From Actinoplanes sp. KI2 (lineage in GTDB: Bacteria; Actinomycetota; Actinomycetes; Mycobacteriales; Micromonosporaceae), in assembly GCF_025630775.1 (NCBI RefSeq), contig NZ_JAOSZE010000042.1, positions 37,694 through 101,693 of the forward strand: a stretch of DNA of 64,000 nt, read 5' to 3'. A program made the translations under genes and the position numbers. Shown here in pieces: positions 8,767 through 15,951 of the stretch. Below the pieces are notes generated by a model. That model saw nothing but the letters and a program-made list of their open reading frames with translations. It did not search any database and was not told where the DNA came from. Each line of letters begins with the position of its first letter. The first letter of the stretch is position 1.

Positions 8767-9284
8767 GCGAATCTCCCAGGTACAGGCAGGGCTGCGGGCG
8801 CGCGCAGCCGCGTGCCCGCCGGGACGTCGGAAAGGACGAGGCACAGCGCGCCGATCTCGGCGTCGTCGCCGATCCGCACCGGACCCAGCACGGTGGCGCC
8901 GACGCCGAGCACGACCCGGTCGCCCACGGTGGGGTGCCGCCGGCTGCCCTTCGGATCGCGGCGCCAGCCCCGGCCGCCGAGCGTGACCTGGTGGTACATG
9001 GTCACGTCGTCGCCGATCCGGGCGGTCTCGCCGATGACGACCCCGGCGCCGTGGTCGATGAACAGTCGTCGGCCGACGACGGCGCCGGGGTGGATCTCGA
9101 TGCCGGTCACCTGCCGGATCGCCTGCGAGAGGAGTCGCGGCAGCAGCGGCACACCCCAGCGGTGCAGCCGATGGGCGATCCGGTGGCCCCACACCGCCCA
9201 GAGGCCCGGGTAGAGCAGGACCTCGACGCGGTGGATGCCGTACAGGGCGGGGTCGCGCCGCAGGGCGGCGCGGATGTCGTCCAT
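8739..9284 (-). CDS. cysE: Serine O-acetyltransferase CysE
   Basis: The 181-residue short-form serine acetyltransferase makes O-acetylserine for the overlapping cysK. The left-handed hexapeptide repeats run from about residue 60 to 160, with the catalytic stretch IDHGAGVVIGETARIGDD and then HQVTLGG. The N-terminal helical domain is short, as in EpsC-like and actinobacterial forms. The extreme C-terminus (after GTRLRAPAALPVPG) is shifted relative to typical CysE tails because it shares DNA with the cysK start. It diverges from the regulator at 9374, with a 16-bp palindrome in the gap. Confidence 0.92.
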   Translation of the reverse strand: MDDIRAALRRDPALYGIHRVEVLLYPGLWAVWGHRIAHRLHRWGVPLLPRLLSQAIRQVTGIEIHPGAVVGRRLFIDHGAGVVIGETARIGDDVTMYHQVTLGGRGWRRDPKGSRRHPTVGDRVVLGVGATVLGPVRIGDDAEIGALCLVLSDVPAGTRLRAPAALPVPGRFAWSTSTSPN

Positions 9285-9343
9285 GATCGGGAACGCTAGG
9301 CGAGCACAGGCGGCGCGATCAGGGTCGAACGGCCCCTAGTTTT

Positions 9344-9359
9344 GACGTCAATTGACGTC
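9344..9359. promoter_or_regulatory. Perfect 16-bp palindrome, candidate operator
   Basis: GACGTCAATTGACGTC is perfectly self-complementary and sits in a TTGACGTC direct repeat (9342-9359). It lies 14 bases before the GTG of the Cys-ligand regulator and 60 upstream of cysE. It is probably the autoregulatory operator of that regulator; the cognate protein is inferred from adjacency. Confidence 0.5.
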
Positions 9360-9373
9360 GTAACGTCGGAGAC

Positions 9374-10072
9374 GTGGAAACGGGTAGTGGGCCGAGCGGC
9401 GAGACGATCGACACCCCGCGGTATCGGGCTCTCGGGTCGGCGAGCCGCGTGACGATCCTGCGACTGGTGCGCGACGCGGCCGGCGGGCTGACGGCCGCCG
9501 ACGTGGCCGAGGCCACCGGGCAGCATCTGTCCACGACCCGCGCCCACCTGGAGCGTCTGGTCGAGGCCGGCCTGCTGGTCAAGGCGCGCGCCAGCGGCGG
9601 GCAGCCCGGCCGGCCCGCGTGGCGGTACCGGGCGACCGCCACCGATCCGGCGCCCGCGCCGTACCGGGCGCTCGCCGCCGCCCTGCTCGAGCACCTGCCC
9701 CGCCGGGGCGGCGACGTCCGGGCCGCGGCGATCCGCGTCGGCCGCGACTGGGGACGGCAGCTCGCGGCGACCGCACCGGCCGACGACGATCCCCTCACCA
9801 CGGTGACCGCCGTCCTGAGCGGACTGGGCTTCAACCCGGAGCGCCGGCCGGCCCGGCCGGACGCCGCCGACGTCGAGGTGCACCTGCGGACCTGCCCGTT
9901 CCTCGACCTGGTCGGGCAGAACCCGGACGCGATGTGTGGCCTGCACGCCGGCGTCGTGCGGGGCGTCCTGGAGAGCCGCGGCGCCACCGGCGAGGGCGCC
10001 GTGCTGGAGCCGTTCGGCGCGCCGCACGCCTGTGTCGTCCGCCTGCCGGCGTTCCGGGGACGTCCGAGGTGA
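9374..10072 (+). CDS. SufR-type winged-helix regulator with Cys ligand set
   Basis: The 232-residue protein has an N-terminal winged helix-turn-helix (residues 15-75: LGSASRVTILRLV, then DVAEATGQHLSTTRAHLERL). A C-terminal domain carries C174 (TCPFLDLV), C188 (AMCGLHAG) and C220 (HACVV). This layout matches SufR-like regulators that bind an Fe-S cluster. The family resemblance is seen; cluster binding is inferred. The start is GTG at 9374. The yiwC-like membrane gene follows after 7 bases, so the two form an operon. A perfect palindrome directly upstream suggests self-regulation. A paralogue with the same Cys spacing lies at 12455-13093. Confidence 0.8.
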   Translation: METGSGPSGETIDTPRYRALGSASRVTILRLVRDAAGGLTAADVAEATGQHLSTTRAHLERLVEAGLLVKARASGGQPGRPAWRYRATATDPAPAPYRALAAALLEHLPRRGGDVRAAAIRVGRDWGRQLAATAPADDDPLTTVTAVLSGLGFNPERRPARPDAADVEVHLRTCPFLDLVGQNPDAMCGLHAGVVRGVLESRGATGEGAVLEPFGAPHACVVRLPAFRGRPR

Positions 10073-10079
10073 CCGCGCG

Positions 10080-10817
10080 ATGAGCGCTCCCGCCGCGGTG
10101 GCCCGCCGCCGTGCCGTCCGGCAGTTCGTGCCCCCGCAGCACGGTGCCTGGGCGATGCTGCTGCTGCCGTACCTGGCCGGGGTGCTCGCGGCCGGGTTCC
10201 GATGGCCGGACCTGCCGCTGCTCGGCGCCTGGCTGAGCGGGTACCTGCTGTCCTACTTCGCCCTGCAGGCGGTCAAGACCCGTCGCCCGCAACGCTTCCG
10301 CGAGCCGTTGTTCTGGTACGCCCCGATCACCGCCGCGCTCAGCCTCGCCGTCGTCGTGGCTCGCCCCCGGGTGCTGCTGTTCGCGCCGGTGTTCGCCGTG
10401 TTGCTGGCGGTCAACGCCTGGTACGCCGCGCGCCGCCGGGACCGCGCCCTGGTCAACGACCTGGCCCTGGTCGTGCAGAGCTGCCTGATGGTGTTCGTGG
10501 TGGCCGTCGTGGCGGGGCAGCCGCCGGGCCGGGTCCTCACCCCGTTCCTGGTCGTCCTGCTCTACTTCGCCGGCACGGTGCTCTACGTCAAGACGATGAT
10601 CCGGGAGCGGGGGAGCCGGGCGTACCGGCGTGCGTCGATGGCCTTCCACCTGTTCGCGTTGGTCGTGGCGGCCGCGCTGGGTCCGGTCCCGGCGGTGGTG
10701 TTCGCCCTGCTGCTGGCGCGGGCGTGGCTGGCGCCGGGGCGCGGGCTCACCCCGAAGCAGGTGGGCCTCGCGGAGATCGTGGCGAGCGCGCTCGTGCTGA
10801 TCGCCGCGGTCGTCTGA
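10080..10817 (+). CDS. YwiC-like integral membrane protein
   Basis: The 245-residue product has seven or so hydrophobic helices and the YwiC signature near the start, VPPQHGAWAMLLLPYLAGV. Later elements SYFALQAVKTRR and YFAGTVLYVKTMIRERGS are also characteristic. In Bacillus, ywiC lies in the nar/fnr region, which fits the nitrate-respiration genes 3 kb away; the biochemical role is unknown. The ATG at 10080 is 7 bases after the regulator stop, indicating co-transcription. A UbiA-like prenyltransferase fold is a possible distant relation, but I see no DxxxD pair to support activity. Confidence 0.8.
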   Translation: MSAPAAVARRRAVRQFVPPQHGAWAMLLLPYLAGVLAAGFRWPDLPLLGAWLSGYLLSYFALQAVKTRRPQRFREPLFWYAPITAALSLAVVVARPRVLLFAPVFAVLLAVNAWYAARRRDRALVNDLALVVQSCLMVFVVAVVAGQPPGRVLTPFLVVLLYFAGTVLYVKTMIRERGSRAYRRASMAFHLFALVVAAALGPVPAVVFALLLARAWLAPGRGLTPKQVGLAEIVASALVLIAAVV

Positions 10818-10832
10818 CCGGCGACCCGGGCC

Positions 10833-10846
10833 GGGAAGCGCTTCCC
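10833..10846. promoter_or_regulatory. LacI-family operator O1 upstream of GH16 gene
   Basis: GGGAAGCGCTTCCC is a perfect palindrome with the central CG typical of LacI/GalR operators. It lies just upstream of the -35 element at 10855. Confidence 0.6.
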
Positions 10847-10854
10847 CGGATCAC

Positions 10855-10883
10855 TTGACTGCCGCCCGGCGAAGGCGTTACAT
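10855..10883 (+). promoter_or_regulatory. Candidate promoter for GH16 gene
   Basis: TTGACT (10855-10860) and TTACAT (10878-10883) are separated by 17 bases. The element lies between two LacI-type palindromes, the arrangement expected for a repressed promoter. The -10 hexamer is weak. Confidence 0.5.
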
Positions 10884-10890
10884 GCTGTGG

Positions 10891-10902
10891 GAGAGCGCTC
10901 TC
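10891..10902. promoter_or_regulatory. LacI-family operator O2 upstream of GH16 gene
   Basis: GAGAGCGCTCTC, preceded by TGG, is a palindrome related to the CebR box TGGGAGCGCTCCCA. It covers the expected transcription start, just after the -10 element. Confidence 0.6.
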
Positions 10903-11041
10903 TTTTCATCCCCAGCGTCGCCGGCGCACCCCGGTGCCGGCGGCGAACGACGCATCGGGCCAGTTCCCCGGCCCGGGCACTGCCGTCCGTACGTGCCCTC
11001 GGCCCTGGCTCGGCGCATCCCTCACCCCAGGGAGTTTCCGC

Positions 11042-12427
11042 ATGCCACGAATCACCGGATCACCAGGGCGTCGACTGTGGATCGCGGCGGCGACCGCGGC
11101 CACCACCGCCGGGCTGCTCGCGGTCACCGCCACCGCGCACGCCGCCGACCTCAGCACCGCCCCGGCCGCGCCCGTCGCCGCCGCGGCGCCGGCCGCGCTT
11201 CCCGCGCCACCGGCCGGCTTCACCCAGACCTGGGCGGACGACTTCACCGGCGCGTCCGGCACCGGCGTGAACACCGGCACCTGGAAGTACGACACCGGGC
11301 CGGGCAGCAGCTTCGGCACCGGCGAGATCGAGACGATGACCAACAGCACGGCCAACGTCTTCCAGGACGGCGCCGGCCACCTCGTGCTGCGGGCCCTGCA
11401 CAGCGGCTCCGCCCCGCGCTCGGGCTGGACGTCCGGCCGCATCGAGACCCAGGCGGCCACCTTCGGCGCGGCGCCCGGCGGTGTCGTGCGGATGGAGTCG
11501 CGCCTGCAGCAGCCCAACGTGACCACCGCGAACGGGGCCGGTTACTGGCCCGCCTTCTGGATGCTCGGCAGCACGCTGCGGACCGGCACGTCGTGGCCGA
11601 CCAGCGGCGAGGTCGACATCCTCGAGGACATCAACGGCCGCAGTTCGGTCTTCGGCACGCTGCACTGTGGCACCAACCCGGGCGGCCCGTGCAACGAGTC
11701 CACCGGGCTCGGCAGCGGCGAGCGCGCCTGCTCCGGCTGCCAGACCGGCTATCACAACTACGCGGTCGAGATCGACCGGTCGAAGTCGCCGGAGGAGATC
11801 CGCTGGTACCTCGACGGCGCCAACTACTTCACCCTGCCCGCCACCCGGGTCGACGCGACGACCTGGGCGAACGCGGTCGACCACCCGTTCTTCATCATCT
11901 ACGACCTGGCGATGGGCGGCGGGTTCCCGGACGCGTTCGGCGGCGGCCCCACCGCCGCGACGGTCTCCGGCGGCCAGATGAACGTCGACTGGGTCGCCGT
12001 CTACAACAAGGGTCCGGGCAGCACCACGCCCCCGCCCGGCGGCACGAACCTCGCGCAGGGCAGGCCGACCACCGCGTCGTCGACCGAGAACGGCTCGTTC
12101 CCGGCGTCGGCGGCCACCGACGGCAACACCGGCACCCGCTGGTCCAGCGCCTTCAGCGACCCGCAGTGGCTGCGCGTCGACCTGGGCGCGACGCACACCA
12201 TCACGCAGGTGGGGCTGAACTGGGAAGCGGCGTACGGGAAAGCCTTCCAGATCCAGACGTCCACCGACGGAAACAATTGGACGACGATCTACTCCACCAC
12301 CACCGGGACGGGCGGCAACCAGACGCTCAACGTCTCAGGCTCCGGCCGCTACGTGCGGATGAACGGCACGCAGCGGGGCACGCAGTACGGCTACTCGCTC
12401 TGGGAGTTCCAGGTCTACGGGTCCTGA
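11042..12427 (+). CDS. Secreted GH16 beta-glucanase with F5/8 (CBM32-like) domain
   Basis: The 461-residue secreted enzyme probably cleaves beta-1,3- or mixed-linked glucans. The signal peptide (about 1-32) ends in TATAHA. The GH16 domain (50-325) has the catalytic EVDILED motif with E190, D192 and E195, and upstream GYWPAFWMLG. After a short Pro/Gly linker, residues 335-461 form an F5/8 type C or CBM32-like module (LAQGRPTTASSTENGSFPA ... ENGxxxxAATDGN ... WLRVDLG) for sugar binding. The ATG at 11042 is the start that gives the signal peptide, with GGGAG just upstream. Two LacI operators flank its promoter. Substrate preference cannot be read from the sequence. Confidence 0.9.
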   Translation: MPRITGSPGRRLWIAAATAATTAGLLAVTATAHAADLSTAPAAPVAAAAPAALPAPPAGFTQTWADDFTGASGTGVNTGTWKYDTGPGSSFGTGEIETMTNSTANVFQDGAGHLVLRALHSGSAPRSGWTSGRIETQAATFGAAPGGVVRMESRLQQPNVTTANGAGYWPAFWMLGSTLRTGTSWPTSGEVDILEDINGRSSVFGTLHCGTNPGGPCNESTGLGSGERACSGCQTGYHNYAVEIDRSKSPEEIRWYLDGANYFTLPATRVDATTWANAVDHPFFIIYDLAMGGGFPDAFGGGPTAATVSGGQMNVDWVAVYNKGPGSTTPPPGGTNLAQGRPTTASSTENGSFPASAATDGNTGTRWSSAFSDPQWLRVDLGATHTITQVGLNWEAAYGKAFQIQTSTDGNNWTTIYSTTTGTGGNQTLNVSGSGRYVRMNGTQRGTQYGYSLWEFQVYGS

Positions 12428-12441
12428 CCCGGTGAAACCTT

Positions 12442-12483
12442 GCTGCTGCGTGGTTCAGCGCGAGCGCAGTTCCACGCAGCAGC
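12442..12483. terminator. Bidirectional hairpin between convergent genes
   Basis: Perfect 12-bp arms GCTGCTGCGTGG (12442-12453) and CCACGCAGCAGC (12472-12483) enclose an 18-nt loop. The loop contains the stop codon of the convergent regulator, so the right arm encodes its Cys-Cys C-terminus. It probably terminates both the GH16 gene and the regulator. Confidence 0.6.
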
Positions 12484-13093
12484 GCCCCGGTCGCGGGGCC
12501 GGCACCGGCGCCGAGTCGGTCGCGCCGAGCCCGTCGACCAGCCCGGAGAGAAACGCGTGGTTCAGCCCGCAGACCAGCGAGGTGTGCCGGGCGGCGAGGG
12601 CGTGGAACGGGCAGTTGTGCAGGGTGACCGCCTCGGGGTCGCGCCGCGGTTCGAAGCCGAGGTCGGCCAGCGCGCCGACCACGTCCTGCCCGGGTGGCAG
12701 CACCGCCGACAGGTCTCGTCCCCGGCGGTAGGACAGTCGCGTGGCGGCCTCGGTGGCCGGCTGCTCGCCGCCGGCCACCGCCTCGGCGAGGATGTCGGCG
12801 ATCAACTCGTACCGCCGCTCGGGAATGGTCACCGCGAAGCCGTCGCCGGTCGCCTCGTAGACCTTCGGCGCGCGGCCCCGGCCGCGTGGCCGGCCGGCGG
12901 GCGCGGCGTAGCGGGCCGAAAGCAGGCCCGCGTCGACCAGCTTGTCCAGGTGGAACGCGGCCAGCCCGCGGGACATCGCGGTGGCGGTCGCCGCCTCGTC
13001 CCGGCCGACCGGGTGGTCCTGGCGGCGGACGTAGTCGTACAGCGCGCGGCGCGACGGGTCGGACAGGGTCGTCACGGCGTTCCACGGGTCCAT
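12455..13093 (-). CDS. Second SufR-type winged-helix regulator with Cys ligand set
   Basis: The 212-residue regulator resembles the one at 9374-10072 in layout. It has an N-terminal winged helix (SDPSRRALYDYV ... MSRGLAAFHLDKLVDAGLL), a Gly/Arg-rich wing, and C161 (NCPFHAL), C175 (LVCGLNH) and C205-C206 near the end. It is probably an Fe-S-dependent regulator; the cluster is inferred. It is divergent from folE and the FAD reductase and may control them. A GATAAT -10 (13103-13108 on the complementary strand) ends 9 bases before the ATG, suggesting a nearly leaderless mRNA. An inverted repeat lies immediately upstream. Confidence 0.78.
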   Translation of the reverse strand: MDPWNAVTTLSDPSRRALYDYVRRQDHPVGRDEAATATAMSRGLAAFHLDKLVDAGLLSARYAAPAGRPRGRGRAPKVYEATGDGFAVTIPERRYELIADILAEAVAGGEQPATEAATRLSYRRGRDLSAVLPPGQDVVGALADLGFEPRRDPEAVTLHNCPFHALAARHTSLVCGLNHAFLSGLVDGLGATDSAPVPAPRPGRCCVELRSR

Positions 13094-13109
13094 GTTCTGC
13101 AGATTATCA

Positions 13110-13126
13110 TCAACATTGGCTATTGA
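13110..13126. promoter_or_regulatory. Inverted repeat, candidate operator between regulator and folE
   Basis: TCAACATTGGCTATTGA contains arms TCAACA and TATTGA, matching at 5 of 6 positions with a 5-base spacer. The central TCAA...TTGA pattern recurs in the palindrome upstream of the paralogous regulator at 9344. It overlaps the presumed regulator promoter. Confidence 0.4.
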
Positions 13127-13194
13127 AATTCTCCGCGACTCCAGGCAGGCTCGTCTTTAAAGCAAACGAACGCTGGTAAAATTGGAGGACGCGG

Positions 13195-13800
13195 ATGACG
13201 ATCGCGCCGGAACGCGTGCAGCCCGCCCGGACCGAACCCGACCTGCCGGCCGCCGAGCGCGCGGCCGAGGCGTTCCTGGGCGCGATCGGCGTGGACCTGA
13301 CGGCGCCCGGCCTGGCCGAGACCCCGATGCGGATGGCCAGGGCGTACGCCGAGCTGCTCACCCCGCGGGAGTTCGCGTTCACCACGTTCGACAACGACGA
13401 GGCCTACGACGAGCTCGTCCTGGTCCGGTCGATCCCGGTGCGCTCGCTCTGCGAGCACCATCTGCTGCCGTTCACCGGCGTCGCGCACGTCGGCTACCTG
13501 CCCGGCGACCGCATCCTCGGCCTGTCCAAGCTGGCCCGGGTCGTCGAGCTGTTCGCCTGCCGCGCTCAGGTGCAGGAACGCCTGACCAAGCAGGTGGCCG
13601 ACTGGCTGGACCTCCACCTGCGCCCGCGCGGCGTCGGCGTGCTGATCGAGGCCGAGCACCTGTGCATGAGCCTACGGGGCGTGCAGGCCATCGGCGCGCG
13701 GACGGTCACCTCCACCCTGCTCGGCACGCTCCGCACGGACGCCCGCTCGCGTGCCGAGTTCCTCGCCGTGGCCGGCCTGGCATCCACCGGAAAGGGATGA
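13195..13800 (+). CDS. folE: GTP cyclohydrolase I FolE
   Basis: The 201-residue enzyme converts GTP to dihydroneopterin triphosphate, the first step to folate and other pterins. Zinc ligands are C86, H89 and C157 (SLCEHHLLPFTG and EAEHLCMSLRGVQ). The conserved stretch LGLSKLARVVELFACRAQVQERL is intact, so this is a zinc-dependent IA enzyme. A GGAGG sits 6 bases before the ATG. It is not beside other folate genes but in an operon with a FAD reductase (next gene starts within 3 bases). It therefore may be an extra copy serving another pterin need. The leader region is AT-rich for this genome. Confidence 0.93.
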   Translation: MTIAPERVQPARTEPDLPAAERAAEAFLGAIGVDLTAPGLAETPMRMARAYAELLTPREFAFTTFDNDEAYDELVLVRSIPVRSLCEHHLLPFTGVAHVGYLPGDRILGLSKLARVVELFACRAQVQERLTKQVADWLDLHLRPRGVGVLIEAEHLCMSLRGVQAIGARTVTSTLLGTLRTDARSRAEFLAVAGLASTGKG

Positions 13801-13802
13801 CG

Positions 13803-15011
13803 ATGATCGACGACCGTACCTTTGTGATCGTGGGCGCCGGCCTGGCCGGCGCCAAAGCCGCCGAGACCTTGCGCGCCGAGGGATTCTCCGGGCGCGTCGT
13901 GCTGCTGGGGGAGGAGACCGAGCGGCCGTACGAGCGGCCGCCGCTCTCCAAGGGCCTGCTGCTCGGCACGGCGGAGCGGGACAACGTGTACGTCCACGCG
14001 GCCGACTGGTATCGCCGGCACGATGTCGAGCTGCGCACGGCCACCCCGGTGCGCGCGATCGAGCGGGCCGGGCACCGGGTGCGGCTGGCCGACGACAGCA
14101 CGGTCGGCTACGACCGGCTGCTGCTGGCCACCGGCGCCGAGCCCCGCCGCCTGCCCCTCCCCGGCGACGTCGCCTACCTGCGTACCCTGGCCGACAGCCA
14201 GCACCTGGCCGGCGGCCTGCGGGACGGCGCCCGCCTGGTGATCGTCGGCGCCGGCTGGATCGGTCTCGAGATCGCGGCCGCGGCCCGGGAACGCGGCGCG
14301 GCGGTCACCGTGGTCGAGACCGCTCCGCTGCCGCTGCACCGGGTGCTCGGCGACCGGCTCGCCGCGTCCTTCGCCGCGATGCACGCGGCGCACGGCGTGG
14401 TGTTCCACTTCGGACGGCAGGCCGCCGAGTTCCGGGCGGACGGCGTCGTGCTCGACGACGGCACGCTCTGCCCGGCCGACACCGTGCTGGTCGCGGTCGG
14501 CGTGCGGCCGCGCACCGAGCTGGCCCGGGCGGCCGGTCTCGCGGTGGACGACGGCATCCTCGTCGACCACGGGCTGCGCACCGACGACCCGGACGTCTTC
14601 GCCGCGGGCGACGTCGCCGCCGTCGACCACGCCCTGTTCGGCCACCGGATCCGGGTGGAACACTGGGCGACCGCGATCGACACCGGCGCGGCGGCCGCCC
14701 GGTCGATGCTGGGCCAGGAGGTGGCGTACGACCGGGTGCCGTACTTCTTCACCGACCAGTACGACCTGGGCATGGAGTACGCCGGCTGGATCCCGCCCGG
14801 CGCCGAGCCCGACCTGGTGATCCGCGGCGACCTCGACGGCCGCGAGTACGTCGCGTTCTGGCACGACAAGGGCCAGGTGCTGGCCGGCATGAACGTCAAC
14901 GTCTGGGACGTCAACGAGTCGATCCAGGAGCTGGTTCGCGCGCGCGTCCCGGTCGACCCGGCCCGGCTGGCCGACCCCTCCGTCCCGCTGGCCGACCTGG
15001 CGAACGCCTGA
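13803..15011 (+). CDS. FAD-dependent NAD(P)H oxidoreductase (ferredoxin reductase-like)
   Basis: The 402-residue flavoprotein has two Rossmann motifs, FVIVGAGLAGAKAAETL at the N-terminus for FAD and VIVGAGWIGLEIAAAA near residue 145 for NAD(P)H. It also has VFAAGDVAAVDH before a C-terminal Reductase_C-like domain. This is the architecture of ferredoxin or rubredoxin reductases of oxygenase systems (BphA4 type). The ATG at 13803 is preferred because GGAAAGGG lies 6 bases upstream; an ATG at 13797 overlaps the folE stop but has no spacing. It is co-transcribed with folE. No partner ferredoxin is adjacent, so the electron acceptor is unknown. Confidence 0.85.
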   Translation: MIDDRTFVIVGAGLAGAKAAETLRAEGFSGRVVLLGEETERPYERPPLSKGLLLGTAERDNVYVHAADWYRRHDVELRTATPVRAIERAGHRVRLADDSTVGYDRLLLATGAEPRRLPLPGDVAYLRTLADSQHLAGGLRDGARLVIVGAGWIGLEIAAAARERGAAVTVVETAPLPLHRVLGDRLAASFAAMHAAHGVVFHFGRQAAEFRADGVVLDDGTLCPADTVLVAVGVRPRTELARAAGLAVDDGILVDHGLRTDDPDVFAAGDVAAVDHALFGHRIRVEHWATAIDTGAAAARSMLGQEVAYDRVPYFFTDQYDLGMEYAGWIPPGAEPDLVIRGDLDGREYVAFWHDKGQVLAGMNVNVWDVNESIQELVRARVPVDPARLADPSVPLADLANA

Positions 15012-15038
15012 CGACCTTTTCCTGGGCGGTCGGCGAGC

Positions 15039-15893
15039 TCAGCCCTGGGCCGGATCTGCGAGATAGGCGGCCAGCTGCTCGCGGCGGCGCCGGGCCAGCC
15101 GTGCGCCGCGGCGGTGCCCGGCCGGCCACGCCACGGCCGCGAGGACCGCGGTCAGCAGCACGCCGGCGGCGAACTGGCCGTCGGTGACCCGGCCGCCGTG
15201 TCCCGCCCACCACCACACCAGCAGGCCCGGCACGGTCAGCACGGCGGTCAGGAACGGCACCACCAGGAACGGCGCGAGGATCAGCACCGTCCACCGCAGC
15301 AGCATCGGCCGCCACCGCCGCCTGCCCGCCCATCGCTCGCGCAGCGGCAGCGGGTGGTAGGGCCAGCGGATGCCGACCCACGCGGCGGCGCCGAGCGCGC
15401 CCAGCGGCACCAGGACGATCCAGGAGGCGGTCACCAGGAAGGTGACCGGCCGCCGCTCGGTGACCCCGATGGCCGCCGCCACGAGCACGCACAGCGGGGT
15501 GGCCAGCAGCCACATCGCGATGTTCTTGGCGTACAGCAGGCGCCGCAGCGCCGCCGGGTCGTCGAGGGCGGCGATGCTGTGCCCGGCATCGCCGCAGAGC
15601 GGGTTGGTCACCGGCACGTCCGAGTAGATCCAGAGCGCGAGGACCATGGCGAACGCGAACGGCCCCTGGAAACGGAACAGCGCGTCGACCGCGCGGGCCG
15701 GCAGCAGCGTCCAGCAGATCACCAGCAGCACGCCGTTGCCGAGGATGCCCAGCGGCAGGTCGTACGGCGGGTGCAGCGCCCGCCGCAACTCCTCGCGGAC
15801 GGCCTGCGGAAGCGTCGCCGGAACGCGCACATCATCATCGTGTGGGCCGCCCCGCCCGGCCGGCCTCATTCCCTTCGGATGAGTCACCGCCAC
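15039..15893 (-). CDS. Uncharacterised multi-pass membrane protein
   Basis: The 284-residue protein has about six hydrophobic segments after a short charged N-terminus (PQAVREELRRALHPPYDLPLG). It ends in a basic cytoplasmic tail (RRGARLARRRREQLAAYLAD). DVPVTNPLCGDAGHSIAALDD is a polar loop between helices 2 and 3 that may be functional. I do not recognise the family; it could be the permease half of an ABC-2-like exporter, but no ATPase lies beside it. The gene is monocistronic, convergent with the FAD reductase and divergent from the beta-propeller gene. Confidence 0.7.
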   Translation of the reverse strand: MAVTHPKGMRPAGRGGPHDDDVRVPATLPQAVREELRRALHPPYDLPLGILGNGVLLVICWTLLPARAVDALFRFQGPFAFAMVLALWIYSDVPVTNPLCGDAGHSIAALDDPAALRRLLYAKNIAMWLLATPLCVLVAAAIGVTERRPVTFLVTASWIVLVPLGALGAAAWVGIRWPYHPLPLRERWAGRRRWRPMLLRWTVLILAPFLVVPFLTAVLTVPGLLVWWWAGHGGRVTDGQFAAGVLLTAVLAAVAWPAGHRRGARLARRRREQLAAYLADPAQG

Positions 15894-15951
15894 CCGGCGA
15901 GCCGATCCTCGTTGATCCCCTCAACCACTTCCAGCGATGGGGGACCGATCG

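Noticed and set aside
13177..13182. TAAAAT as -10 element of folE
   Set aside because: Transcription would start inside the GGAGG ribosome site, which conflicts with its use.
13182..13802. Long N-terminal extension of the FAD reductase through folE
   Set aside because: The upstream codons are folE in another frame; GGAAAGGG and the FAD motif fix the start at 13803.
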